This document shows, piece after piece, positions 52,081 to 59,865 of a stretch of 64,000 bases of DNA. Position 1 is the stretch's first letter. Every line of letters starts with the position of its first letter. Made by a program: the position numbers and the translations under genes. Source of the DNA: JAFGNV01 sp964612485 (GTDB lineage Bacteria; Chloroflexota; Anaerolineae; 4572-78; J111). The notes under the pieces are model-generated. The model saw only the letters and a list, made by a program, of their open reading frames with translations, had not been told where the DNA came from and ran no database searches. The DNA is taken from contig CAZTFF010000028.1 of NCBI GenBank assembly GCA_964612485.1, positions 1-64,000 of the forward strand. The letters are read 5' to 3'.

Positions 52081-53470
52081 CCCGGGGCGCCTCGTCCACA
52101 GAGCCGATCATGTAAAGGTCCCGTTCCGCATAATCGGCAAATTCGTCATTCAGAATTCGTTCACAGCCGTCCAGCGCCTCCTCCCGGCTGACCAGCTTGC
52201 CCGCCCGGCCGGTAAACTGCTCGGTGGTGAAAAAGGGCTGGGTCAAAAATCGCTCCAGCCGGCGGGCGCGATGCACGGTTTTTTGGTCGGCCTGCGAAAG
52301 TTCTTCCAGACCAAGCATGGCAATAATATCTTTGAGTTCTTCGTAGCCGGCCAGTGTACTGCGAATTTTCTGCGCGATCCGGTAATGGCGCTGGCCCACC
52401 ACCTGGGGCAGCAACATTTTTGAGCCGGATTGCAGCGGGTTGATAGCCGGGTAAAGCCCCTGGCTGGCCCGCTCGCGCGATAAGACAATGGAGGCGGACA
52501 GGTGAGTAAAGGTATGCACCGCCGCCGGGTCGGTAAAATCATCGGCGGGCACGTACACGGCCTGCACCGAGGTGATGGCCCCATTTTTGGTGCTGGAAAT
52601 TCGCTCTTCCAGCTCGGCCAGTTCCGTGCCCAGGGTAGGCTGGTAGCCCAGCCGGGAGGGCAAATTACCCATCAACCCCGATACTTCCGAACCGGCCTGG
52701 ATAAAGCGAAAAATATTATCAATCAGCAGCAAAACATCCTGTTTGGCCTCATCCCGAAAATATTCAGCCATGGTCAGGGCGGCGTGTCCCACCCGAAAAC
52801 GAGCGCCGGGCGGCTCGTTCATTTGACCAAAAACCAGCACGGTGTTGTCTAAAACATCGGCTTCTTGTAGTTCACGATACAGTTCTTCCGCCTCCCGCAC
52901 CCGCTCGCCAATACCGCAAAAAATGCTGACCCCCTCGTACTGGCTGACCATATTGTTGATCATCTCGGTGATCAACACCGTTTTACCCACGCCCGCGCCG
53001 CCAAAGAGGCCGGCTTTGCCGCCACGTTCTAACGGGGCTAAAACATCAATGGCTTTAATGCCGGTTTCGAGAACTTCCGATTGGGTGACCCGTTCCGACA
53101 GGGGAACCGGCGATTGGTGAATCGAGCGTCGCGTTTTGGTTTGCACCACCTCTTTTCGGTCGATAGTATCCCCAAACACGTTAAACATCCGGCCCAGCAG
53201 CCCTTCACCTATGGGCACGCGGAGCGGGTGTCCGGTATCGGTGACCGGCGCTCCTCGCGCTAACCCTTGGGTAGGGGTCAAAGCAATTCCCCGCACGGTG
53301 GCTGCATCAAGATGAGTGACCACCTCGATGATAATCTCGTCTTCCGGCCCGGCAGTCAGTTGGCTGTAGATTTCGGGCAACTGTTCGGGAAAATGAATAT
53401 CAACAACGCTGCCTCGAACGGAAACAGCTTGGCCCTGGTTGGATGTTCCATCAGTTGGGTGAATTTTCAT
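52070..53470 (-). CDS. atpD: N-ATPase beta subunit
   Basis: About 466 residues. Walker A is GLFGGAGVGKTVLITEMINN, the catalytic Glu region is FCGIGERVREAEELY, Walker B DVLLLIDNIFRFIQAGSEVS, and SAIVL-like ASIVLSRERASQGLYPAINP follow. I start at the ATG at 53470; the GTG at 53512 would leave a leader of only a few bases after the predicted promoter. It is the first gene of a D-C-Q-R-B-E-F-A-G cluster, the gene order specific to N-ATPases. Confidence 0.93.
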   Translation of the reverse strand: MKIHPTDGTSNQGQAVSVRGSVVDIHFPEQLPEIYSQLTAGPEDEIIIEVVTHLDAATVRGIALTPTQGLARGAPVTDTGHPLRVPIGEGLLGRMFNVFGDTIDRKEVVQTKTRRSIHQSPVPLSERVTQSEVLETGIKAIDVLAPLERGGKAGLFGGAGVGKTVLITEMINNMVSQYEGVSIFCGIGERVREAEELYRELQEADVLDNTVLVFGQMNEPPGARFRVGHAALTMAEYFRDEAKQDVLLLIDNIFRFIQAGSEVSGLMGNLPSRLGYQPTLGTELAELEERISSTKNGAITSVQAVYVPADDFTDPAAVHTFTHLSASIVLSRERASQGLYPAINPLQSGSKMLLPQVVGQRHYRIAQKIRSTLAGYEELKDIIAMLGLEELSQADQKTVHRARRLERFLTQPFFTTEQFTGRAGKLVSREEALDGCERILNDEFADYAERDLYMIGSVDEAPRDET

Positions 53471-53522
53471 TATCTTTGGAAATGCTCTTAAGGTTTTTTG
53501 GGATAACCCCACGTTTGATCTA

Positions 53523-53591
53523 ATCCTATCATCTTTAATTGGGGATTAGCTATACTAAACCGGGTAATCTTTATCACCAAAAACGGGCTAT
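53523..53591 (-). promoter_or_regulatory. Box-type promoter for the atp operon
   Basis: On the minus strand: box ATTACCC-N3-TTTAGTATAG (53568-53550), -35-like TAGCTA (53552-53547), an 18-bp spacer and -10 TAGGAT (53528-53523). A second box starts with GGGCTAT at 53585 on the plus strand, exactly 23 bases from GGGTAAT at 53562. The -10 is a weak match. This, the tandem boxes at 53630-53670 and the palindrome at 53674 fill most of the 404-base gene-free region. Confidence 0.55.
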
Positions 53592-53629
53592 TTTTTATAA
53601 CTCTAAATACGCCCCACGACACCGTTTAA

Positions 53630-53692
53630 CTCACCCGGTTGAGCAGGTATATATCACCCGGTTGAGCAGGGCCTGAGACCTGACAGGTCTCA
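53630..53692. repeat. Tandem 17-bp box repeat and CCTGACAGG palindrome
   Basis: TCACCCGGTTGAGCAGG occurs at 53631-53647 and again at 53654-53670, a period of 23 bases. These copies face the plus strand like the other boxes, but no -10 lies at the usual distance, so they may be decayed or belong to the atp array. Immediately after, TGAGACCTGACAGGTCTCA (53674-53692) is a perfect 19-base palindrome of the dispersed CCTGTCAGG family. Confidence 0.65.
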
Positions 53693-53782
53693 AATTGTAC
53701 CGCGTTCGCGCTTTTGATGCCTATCCCAGATTAAATTACGCTATCTTCTTCGCAGCAGCCTTACTCCCACCTTCACCCCGGA

Positions 53783-53811
53783 TTGATAAATAAACATAAT
53801 TATGTTATCAT
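53783..53811 (+). promoter_or_regulatory. Sigma70-type promoter for the surface-protein gene
   Basis: TTGATA (53783-53788), a 17-bp AT-rich spacer and TATCAT (53806-53811) make a good vegetative promoter. Transcription would begin near 53818, giving a leader of ~57 bases with GGAGG ahead of the ATG at 53875/53878. It lacks the box array of the neighbouring atp promoter. Confidence 0.6.
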
Positions 53812-53874
53812 TAGTTTATGTAATGTTAGGCTATGGAGTTATGTTGGTATAACTTCACGCTCACCGGAGGCTGT

Positions 53875-54912
53875 ATGATGACTCAAACCAACAAATTTAC
53901 CGCAGCAACCTTGCTAACGGTGTCGATCTGTTTGGCGCTTTTGATTTCCGCCGCTACCATCCACAGCCTCAAAGCGCAAGAAGGGGGAACCCCTACGCCT
54001 GTTCCCACCCCCACCCGCGCCTATCCGCTGGTCAATGCCGTCAAAAATGGTGATTTTGAAATATTTTCCACCGGCAACAATAATTTGGGCAATGCGGTGG
54101 CCGATCATTGGCTGCCGTACGACAACGACGGCGCTCATTTCGCCTGGTACGATGAACAATGGTCCGAAGCTGTCCACAGCGGCAATCATTCCCAATTAAT
54201 GGAGATTTTCCGGGTAGAAAGCTTCAAACCGGAACGGGTCATGGCCATCTACCAGACGGTTGAGGTCATTCCCCATATGGATTACGTGTTGACCCTCCAC
54301 GCCCTGATGCGCTCCGACGGCCATATTTCCGAAAGAAATGAAGGCTTTTATGCCATGCACTGGGGCATCGACGGCCAGGGGCGCGGCAAATATTATTTTG
54401 TTGACAATTGGGTCGAGATGGAGGTAGACGAACAGCAGCGCCTCGGCTCCAGCGGGCCGCAAGACGACAATACGCATCTCTACTTCCAGCGCTTTGTCTA
54501 TACCATCAACACCGGCAATAGCAACAAACTGACCCTCTTCATCCGGGGAATGAAAGTGGAGCCGACCGGTACCGAATTAAATATGAATATTGATGACGTA
54601 TCGCTGCTGGGGCCGTATGTGCCGCCCACGCCCACGTTCACGCCGTCGCCCACCTTTACCCGTTATCCCACAGCCACCGCCACCCCCACGCCCACCGAAA
54701 CACCCCCACCCCCCACCTCGGCGGCGCTGCCCGTGACCGGGAACGATCAAAAAGTGGAAGCAAAACCAGCTGGCGTAGACAAAACTTTACCCGATGCGGG
54801 CGGCATTCTGTCCCAAAACATTTCAACTGGCGCGCTGCTGTTGGGCGGGCTGATCTTAATTGTTTTGGGCGCGGTGGCGGCCAACAACCTGCTGAAACAC
54901 CGCCAAAAGTAG
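53875..54912 (+). CDS. Exported surface-anchored protein with Pro/Thr stalk
   Basis: About 345 residues. A signal peptide (FTAATLLTVSICLALLISAA, cut near HSLKA) leads into a short Thr/Pro segment and then a ~200-residue domain (NAVKNGDFEIF, NHSQLMEIFRV, YVLTLHALMRSDG, MNIDDVSLLGP) that looks like a carbohydrate-binding jelly roll. A Pro/Thr-rich stalk (residues ~250-290), SALPVTGND and TLPDAGG follow, then a final membrane helix (ALLLGGLILIVLGAVAANNL) and KHRQK. The LPVTG resembles a sortase signal but lies ~25 residues before the helix, so anchoring may be by the helix itself. Two ATGs (53875, 53878) are possible. Confidence 0.65.
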   Translation: MMTQTNKFTAATLLTVSICLALLISAATIHSLKAQEGGTPTPVPTPTRAYPLVNAVKNGDFEIFSTGNNNLGNAVADHWLPYDNDGAHFAWYDEQWSEAVHSGNHSQLMEIFRVESFKPERVMAIYQTVEVIPHMDYVLTLHALMRSDGHISERNEGFYAMHWGIDGQGRGKYYFVDNWVEMEVDEQQRLGSSGPQDDNTHLYFQRFVYTINTGNSNKLTLFIRGMKVEPTGTELNMNIDDVSLLGPYVPPTPTFTPSPTFTRYPTATATPTPTETPPPPTSAALPVTGNDQKVEAKPAGVDKTLPDAGGILSQNISTGALLLGGLILIVLGAVAANNLLKHRQK

Positions 54913-55084
54913 CGGCGAAATTGGACAAAAACAAACTTTTGAATTATAGTTACGGTTCTGTAACATAACGTATGGTTTGAATTGACAGGGGCGCGCCTGA
55001 TGGCCGCCTCTCATTATGCGGCCCCACATATGAAGCCGCCACGATAAAATTGAAAAAACTGTTGTAGAAAGCATCAGGAGGAAC

Positions 55085-55360
55085 ATGGCTAATTTAAAAT
55101 CTTCTGCCAAACGCGCCCGTCAAAACCCCAAACGCCGCCTTGCGAACCGTTACTACCGCACCACCGCGCGCTCTTTTATTAAAGAAGCGCGAGACCAAAT
55201 TGCGGCCAACGAATTGGACGAAGCCCAGGAGACCATCCGAGAGGCGATGAAGGCGCTGGATAAGGCCGCCCAAAAAGGCATTATCCACAGCAACAACGCG
55301 GCCCGCCGTAAGTCGCGGTTGATGAAGGCTTTTAATCAGGCTAAAGCCGCCGCAAGTTAA
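55085..55360 (+). CDS. rpsT: 30S ribosomal protein S20
   Basis: 91 residues, full length. The basic start MANLKSSAKRARQNPKRRLA and the end IHSNNAARRKSRLMKAFNQA are characteristic. It binds the 16S rRNA 5' and 3' minor domains. AGGAGG precedes the ATG and a strong terminator follows the stop. No convincing promoter was found in the 170 bases before it. Confidence 0.97.
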   Translation: MANLKSSAKRARQNPKRRLANRYYRTTARSFIKEARDQIAANELDEAQETIREAMKALDKAAQKGIIHSNNAARRKSRLMKAFNQAKAAAS

Positions 55361-55395
55361 CCCTGCCATCCGTGTAACGGATACCCCTTTAATTA

Positions 55396-55431
55396 AAAAA
55401 TGACCCGGCACCTTAAAACCGGGTCATTTTT
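55396..55431 (+). terminator. Rho-independent terminator after rpsT
   Basis: AAAAATGACCCGG and CCGGGTCATTTTT form a 13-bp stem with a 10-base loop, with the T-run in the 3' arm. It ends the rpsT transcript 12 bases before the next promoter. Confidence 0.9.
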
Positions 55432-55442
55432 GGTTTCTCCTC

Positions 55443-55472
55443 TTGACACTAGAACACTTGTTCTAGTATAAT
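55443..55472 (+). promoter_or_regulatory. Consensus promoter with palindromic operator filling the spacer
   Basis: Perfect -35 TTGACA (55443-55448), 18-bp spacer, perfect -10 TATAAT (55467-55472). The spacer region is the palindrome ACTAGAACA-CT-TGTTCTAGT (55448-55467), containing GAAC-N4-GTTC, the core of Gram-positive LexA boxes. A repressor bound here would block RNA polymerase completely. The controlled gene is a FtsK-like ATPase at 55493 with a leader of about 14 bases. Confidence 0.75.
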
Positions 55473-55492
55473 TAGCTCAAGGGGATTTTTTT

Positions 55493-56695
55493 ATGCACAG
55501 CCACATAGAAATAGAACACATTCTGGAATATCAAGCCAACCAGATAGAACTGCTGCTGGCGTATCACCACGCCAAATGCCAGGTTGCCGGCGGAATGGTG
55601 ACACCCCGCTGGGTTTCGTACCAGGTTGTGCCGGAAATTTCTACCAAAGTATCGAAGATTTCAGCCCTCTCCGAAGAAATCGCCCTGCGGCTGGGCGCGC
55701 AAAGCGTACGTGTTGCCCGGCGCGGCCCCAACATCCACATTGAAGTTCCCCGCGCCGATGCCCAGACGGTCAAACTTCTCCAGTTGTGCCGGGACCAGGA
55801 AGATATTCCCCGGCAAAGCGCCATTTTAGGGCTGGATGAAGAGGGCCTGCCCTTGCTGCTGCGCCTATCTTCACCTGAGGTAGCCCACGTGCTGGTGGCC
55901 GGCACCACCGGCTCCGGTAAAACAGTGCTGGCCCGGAGCATGGCCCTCTCTCTGGCGATGCACAACCGGCTGGGCGACGTGCAAATGCTGTTTATTGACC
56001 CCAAAGGCACCGGCTTTGGCCCGTTTAGCGATCATCAAGGTGGTGCCGGGCTGCCGCACCTGCTCCGTCCGGTGGTGCGGGATGCACATCAAGCGATTTT
56101 TTTGCTGGGTGAAATGGTTGGGGAAATGGTGCGGCGAGATCATGAAAATATCACCACCCCCCGCCTGATCATTTTCATCGATGAACTGGCCGATTTGATG
56201 GAACAGGGCGGCAAGGCGATGGACCGCCTGATGACGCGCCTGACCCAGCGCGGGCGCAGCGCGGGGCTGCACCTGGTGGCCTGCACCCAAAAACCCCTGG
56301 CCGCGGCCATTGGCTCGCTCACGCGCAGTAATTTCCCGGTGCGGCTGGTAGGCAGCGTAGCCAGCGCCGACGACGCCAAAATTGCCGCCGGAATTAGCGG
56401 CACCAGGGCAGAAAAATTATTGGGGCGCGGCGATTTTTTGCTGGTGGTCAAGGGGGAGATCAAACGGTTTCAAGCGGCCTACGTCTCCGAAGCTGAAATT
56501 CAGCAGGTTATCGACCGCTTGCGGAAGGGCCACCGCACCACGCGGCTGTGGTTGGATGATCCGCTGCCGGAACAGGCAGCCGCACTAGCCCCCACCGGCA
56601 CTGAGGGGCGTTTTGTTCAGAAAAAACGATCCAATGCTGCCCATCGCCGGGGATTGGTGATGAGATTGGGGCAGCAGTTGCGGTTGTTAAAGTAA
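55493..56695 (+). CDS. FtsK/SpoIIIE-type DNA translocase ATPase
   Basis: 400 residues. The N-terminal ~110 residues look like the alpha part of FtsK (SYQVVPEISTKVSKISALSE, NIHIEVPR). The motor has Walker A in VLVAGTTGSGKTVLARSMAL (residues ~137-144), PKGTGFGPF, Walker B in LIIFIDELADLM and LTQRGRSAGLHLVACTQKP. There is no N-terminal membrane part and no C-terminal gamma winged helix, so it is a soluble, shortened relative, possibly of the Tra/plasmid type. Its promoter suggests tight repression, perhaps damage-induced. A small membrane protein gene follows in the same direction. Confidence 0.85.
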   Translation: MHSHIEIEHILEYQANQIELLLAYHHAKCQVAGGMVTPRWVSYQVVPEISTKVSKISALSEEIALRLGAQSVRVARRGPNIHIEVPRADAQTVKLLQLCRDQEDIPRQSAILGLDEEGLPLLLRLSSPEVAHVLVAGTTGSGKTVLARSMALSLAMHNRLGDVQMLFIDPKGTGFGPFSDHQGGAGLPHLLRPVVRDAHQAIFLLGEMVGEMVRRDHENITTPRLIIFIDELADLMEQGGKAMDRLMTRLTQRGRSAGLHLVACTQKPLAAAIGSLTRSNFPVRLVGSVASADDAKIAAGISGTRAEKLLGRGDFLLVVKGEIKRFQAAYVSEAEIQQVIDRLRKGHRTTRLWLDDPLPEQAAALAPTGTEGRFVQKKRSNAAHRRGLVMRLGQQLRLLK

Positions 56696-56715
56696 GTTAA
56701 ACAGGGAAGTGTGGT

Positions 56716-57063
56716 ATGAAGCGAGGATTCTTAATCATCGGGCTGACTTTTGTGATGACTCTGGCCGTTGTTTTTGGCTTTCGGGCCAGCGCCGACGCGA
56801 TGGCGGTGGTGATCGGCGTTATTTTGGGCGTGGCCGCCGGTATTCCCACCACCTTACTGATGGTTTATGTGATGACGCGACAGCAAAACAAACTGGATAA
56901 AACATCGCAAACACCGCCGCAGCCGCCGGTGTTTGTGATCAACGCGGGCGACAAACAGCCGTACAATTCGTCAAATTCGTTTCCACCTGCGTTACCCATG
57001 CCACATGCCTCGAACCAGAGCGGGCGAAAATGGACGGTGATTGGAGACACGGAAACCGATTAA
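56716..57063 (+). CDS. Small two-helix membrane protein of unknown function
   Basis: 115 residues. Two membrane helices (FLIIGLTFVMTLAVVFGFRA and MAVVIGVILGVAAGIPTTLL) are followed by a Pro/Gln/Ser-rich cytoplasmic tail ending in KWTVIGDTETD. It resembles no family I recognise. It begins 20 bases after the FtsK-like gene and probably shares its promoter, so it could be a membrane anchor for that soluble motor. It converges with the next gene with 9 bases between stops. Confidence 0.55.
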   Translation: MKRGFLIIGLTFVMTLAVVFGFRASADAMAVVIGVILGVAAGIPTTLLMVYVMTRQQNKLDKTSQTPPQPPVFVINAGDKQPYNSSNSFPPALPMPHASNQSGRKWTVIGDTETD

Positions 57064-57072
57064 CCGTTGGCC

Positions 57073-59865
57073 CTAATCCCCATCTTTTACCAAATCTTCG
57101 CCTACAATCGCAGCGGCGGTAAAAGGCATCACGCCTAACCAGGGTTCTTTGCGGTAGAACCGGAGTTGGGCCAGGCTTTGTAAAAACAGGCCGCCCAGGT
57201 ATTCGCGCCAATTATCTCGCTGGCGCAGATAATCTTCCGCCAGATGGCGAATCGCCAAAATCACCTGGGCCGCTTTGGCCAGATCGGGCTGCGTGATCTC
57301 TGCCGCCGGCTGTTTGAGCGTTTGGCGCAGCAGTGATTGTTCGAAGGCGATGTACTCCGCCAGCGTAAAGGCGTGGGGCCATTCGGTAAACGTGGGCGAA
57401 ACACCGTTGCCCAACCGGCGGGACCGGCGGTATCCGCCCAAGGCAAACAGCCGCATATGGATTTCCAGCCGGATAAAATCATACAACACATGCCCCTCGC
57501 GCACGTGATCAAAATCGATGAGCCAGGCCCGCCCCTTATCATCAACCATAATATTGCCCGGATGCAGATCGCCATGAATGATGGTTTTCCAGCCCCGCAA
57601 TTGCTGCCGCAAAATTTGCTTGTAGATGGCCAGCGGGTCGGCGCAGGGGCGGGGTAATCCGGCCAGCTCGACCCCACCATTAGAACAACGACGGAGATCG
57701 GGGTTAAAATTGAGAATATTTGCTGCGGCTGCATTCAACACATCGTCCCGCCGAATCTCAACAGTACCCACCACGTTGACCACGTCCTCTTCTTGGAAAT
57801 TAGGATAAGGAACCGGCGTTCTGGCCCGAATCCAGGCCGTGGTGCCGTCGCCGGTGCTGTGCAGTTTGACCACCGTGGGCGTTACCTGGCTCACCTGCAA
57901 ACCGGTGATGACAATGGGATCGCCAATTTCAAGGTGATCCTGAGCGTTGAGCGCAGTCTGAATATCAACCCGGCGATGCACAGGCGGAACCGTTATCTCC
58001 CCCCGGACAATTCTTTCGGCCCGTAACTGCAAATGGGCCGGCAATTGCTGGCCGTACTCATCGGCAAAAGAGGCCAGCAGGGGGATGTGATGCCCATACC
58101 AGCGGGCGTGGAGGGATTTGATCAACCCGGTGAGGCTGGCCACCACTTCCTCGGCGCTGTGGGCGGCGTAGTAATTTTCCAAATCCTTGATCATCCCCAC
58201 CGGCCGGTCGCCGGCAAAGCCGTAGCTCAAGCAGCCCAGGGTATTGAGTTCCACCGGCCCATTTTCCAGGCGAACCGCGGTGGCGGGCAGGCGGCCCTGC
58301 ACATACTGCTGGTACCGTTTGTGTTCCCGGCGCAGCATGGTGGCCGGCGCAATTTTGATGACCTCGTAAGCCAGTTCCCGATCTCGATCATCGATGGGCT
58401 GGGCCAGCAGCACCTGCATGCCGCTCAATCCGCCATCAAACTTTTTCTCCAACCGCACCCGGGAAATATTGAGATGATCGTTTTGCGAGTAGAGCTTTTT
58501 GATGACTTCCCGCTCCAAATCGTCCGGAAAAATCCCTCCCGTAATGCGAATGGCGCGCGCCGGCTGCCGGGGCGAGAATGGCTGCGCCGGCTCGTATTCG
58601 GCCAGGTGATCGGCCAATAGCTCAGGATTGTTGATCACATTGGGGCGGTCAATGACAACATGGGCCAGGGTTTGAAAGAATTTTTGTTGAGCCGGAGATA
58701 AAAACGCGACCAACTGCGGCTGCCAGTTGGTGACTGCCTCGCGGCCCGCCTGGGCCAACGCTCTCAAAATGGACCGGCCCCACACCGGCGAAAAAAGGGC
58801 CGGTTCCGGTTGGAGCGTGACCAACCCACGCTCTCGCAATCGATTAACTTCATGCTCAAACCGCCCGAAATCCGGCGGCAGGATGTCGGTTTCAAGGGCA
58901 TCAAGTTTATCCGCAGGCACTAAGCGGTGAAGCTGGGCCAACGCCAGCAGGGTCAGGATCATTCTTTCCACATCAGACGTGTACTTCAACATATCGATGA
59001 AATAGCGTTCGGTTTCCTGCTCAAACGTTTTTTCAAGCCGGGAAAGCTGCGGTTCTAGCAAATTTTCAACGGATAAGCGCTCTCGCAATTGGAGCAGCAA
59101 GCCGCCGGCCAGTTGGATGAGATAGGGATGAGGGCCGGCGGTGGCGTGCAGCCATTGCTTTTCCGCCGGAGAAAAATCAATTTCGGAACGCCGCAGCAGG
59201 TGGTTGATCTCTGTTTGGTTGAAAGGGGGCAGATTTATGGCTAAAAATGCATTATCAAACGGGGAGCCGGTAAATTGAAATTTAGCGCAGAGTTTAGCCA
59301 GCGGCTCGCGGCTGGCCACAACCAGGGCCAGCCCCCGCTCCGGTCGATTTAACAAGGTTCGCAAATGGTAGAGCAAATCGGGTGTTTTCTGGTTGAGGTT
59401 TTCGACAATGCCTTCGAATTCATCCAGAACCAACACTACCAGGCGGCCCGACCGGGCAACCTGGTCGAAGAGGCTGTGCAGATCAAAAATAATGTCGGGA
59501 TCGGCATCAGCCAGCATCTGGCGGATGCGACGGATACGGTTGCTGAGGTGGTCGTCATCACCAAGCGCCGGCTCCAGCATGCGCAGGGTGTAACGCCAAA
59601 AGGCGCTATCTGAAAAGGGCGTGATGGCCTGGCAATCGATGGAGAGAAAATGGCACCAACCGGCAGACAATCCCCGCGCTTCATACACCTGGGAGACGCA
59701 AAGATAATGCAGCAGCGAGGTTTTGCCCACCCGAGGGTCGCCGGAAACGGCGCTGCTGCCCCTGGCAGAAAGCAGTTGGCCCAAAATTTGATCAACCTGT
59801 TCACGACGGCCAACAAATTGGTCGGAACGAACAGGCACGTTATAAATAAATGGGTTAGTTGTCAT
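57073..59865 (-). CDS. AAA/STAND ATPase fused to an APH-like kinase domain with an inserted OB-like segment
   Basis: 930 residues. The ATPase has FVGRREQVDQILGQLL, P-loop SGDPRVGKTSLL (residues ~41-52), Walker B LVVLVLDEFEGI (~142-153), and a winged-helix region to ~380. From ~440 a kinase-like fold starts with a Gly-rich loop (KKFDGGLSGMQVLL, ~475-487) and Lys504 (YEVIKIAP). Then a segment at ~648-710 (DPIVITGLQVSQVTPTVVKL; VVNVVGTVEIRRDDVL) resembles an OB nucleic-acid-binding fold. The catalytic loop IIHGDLHPGNIMVDD (~762-776) and LIDFDHVREGHVLYDF (~782-797) follow. The kinase part resembles the ternary-complex-associated domain 9 family of predicted conflict systems. Coupled by 11 bases to the upstream gene. 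Confidence 0.7.
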   Translation of the reverse strand: MTTNPFIYNVPVRSDQFVGRREQVDQILGQLLSARGSSAVSGDPRVGKTSLLHYLCVSQVYEARGLSAGWCHFLSIDCQAITPFSDSAFWRYTLRMLEPALGDDDHLSNRIRRIRQMLADADPDIIFDLHSLFDQVARSGRLVVLVLDEFEGIVENLNQKTPDLLYHLRTLLNRPERGLALVVASREPLAKLCAKFQFTGSPFDNAFLAINLPPFNQTEINHLLRRSEIDFSPAEKQWLHATAGPHPYLIQLAGGLLLQLRERLSVENLLEPQLSRLEKTFEQETERYFIDMLKYTSDVERMILTLLALAQLHRLVPADKLDALETDILPPDFGRFEHEVNRLRERGLVTLQPEPALFSPVWGRSILRALAQAGREAVTNWQPQLVAFLSPAQQKFFQTLAHVVIDRPNVINNPELLADHLAEYEPAQPFSPRQPARAIRITGGIFPDDLEREVIKKLYSQNDHLNISRVRLEKKFDGGLSGMQVLLAQPIDDRDRELAYEVIKIAPATMLRREHKRYQQYVQGRLPATAVRLENGPVELNTLGCLSYGFAGDRPVGMIKDLENYYAAHSAEEVVASLTGLIKSLHARWYGHHIPLLASFADEYGQQLPAHLQLRAERIVRGEITVPPVHRRVDIQTALNAQDHLEIGDPIVITGLQVSQVTPTVVKLHSTGDGTTAWIRARTPVPYPNFQEEDVVNVVGTVEIRRDDVLNAAAANILNFNPDLRRCSNGGVELAGLPRPCADPLAIYKQILRQQLRGWKTIIHGDLHPGNIMVDDKGRAWLIDFDHVREGHVLYDFIRLEIHMRLFALGGYRRSRRLGNGVSPTFTEWPHAFTLAEYIAFEQSLLRQTLKQPAAEITQPDLAKAAQVILAIRHLAEDYLRQRDNWREYLGGLFLQSLAQLRFYRKEPWLGVMPFTAAAIVGEDLVKDGD

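Noticed and set aside
54724..54740. LPVTG as a true sortase signal
   Set aside because: A sortase signal is normally followed at once by the hydrophobic helix; here ~25 polar residues intervene.
54982..55017. TTGACA and CATTAT before rpsT as a promoter
   Set aside because: The spacer is 24 bp, too long for a standard sigma70 promoter.
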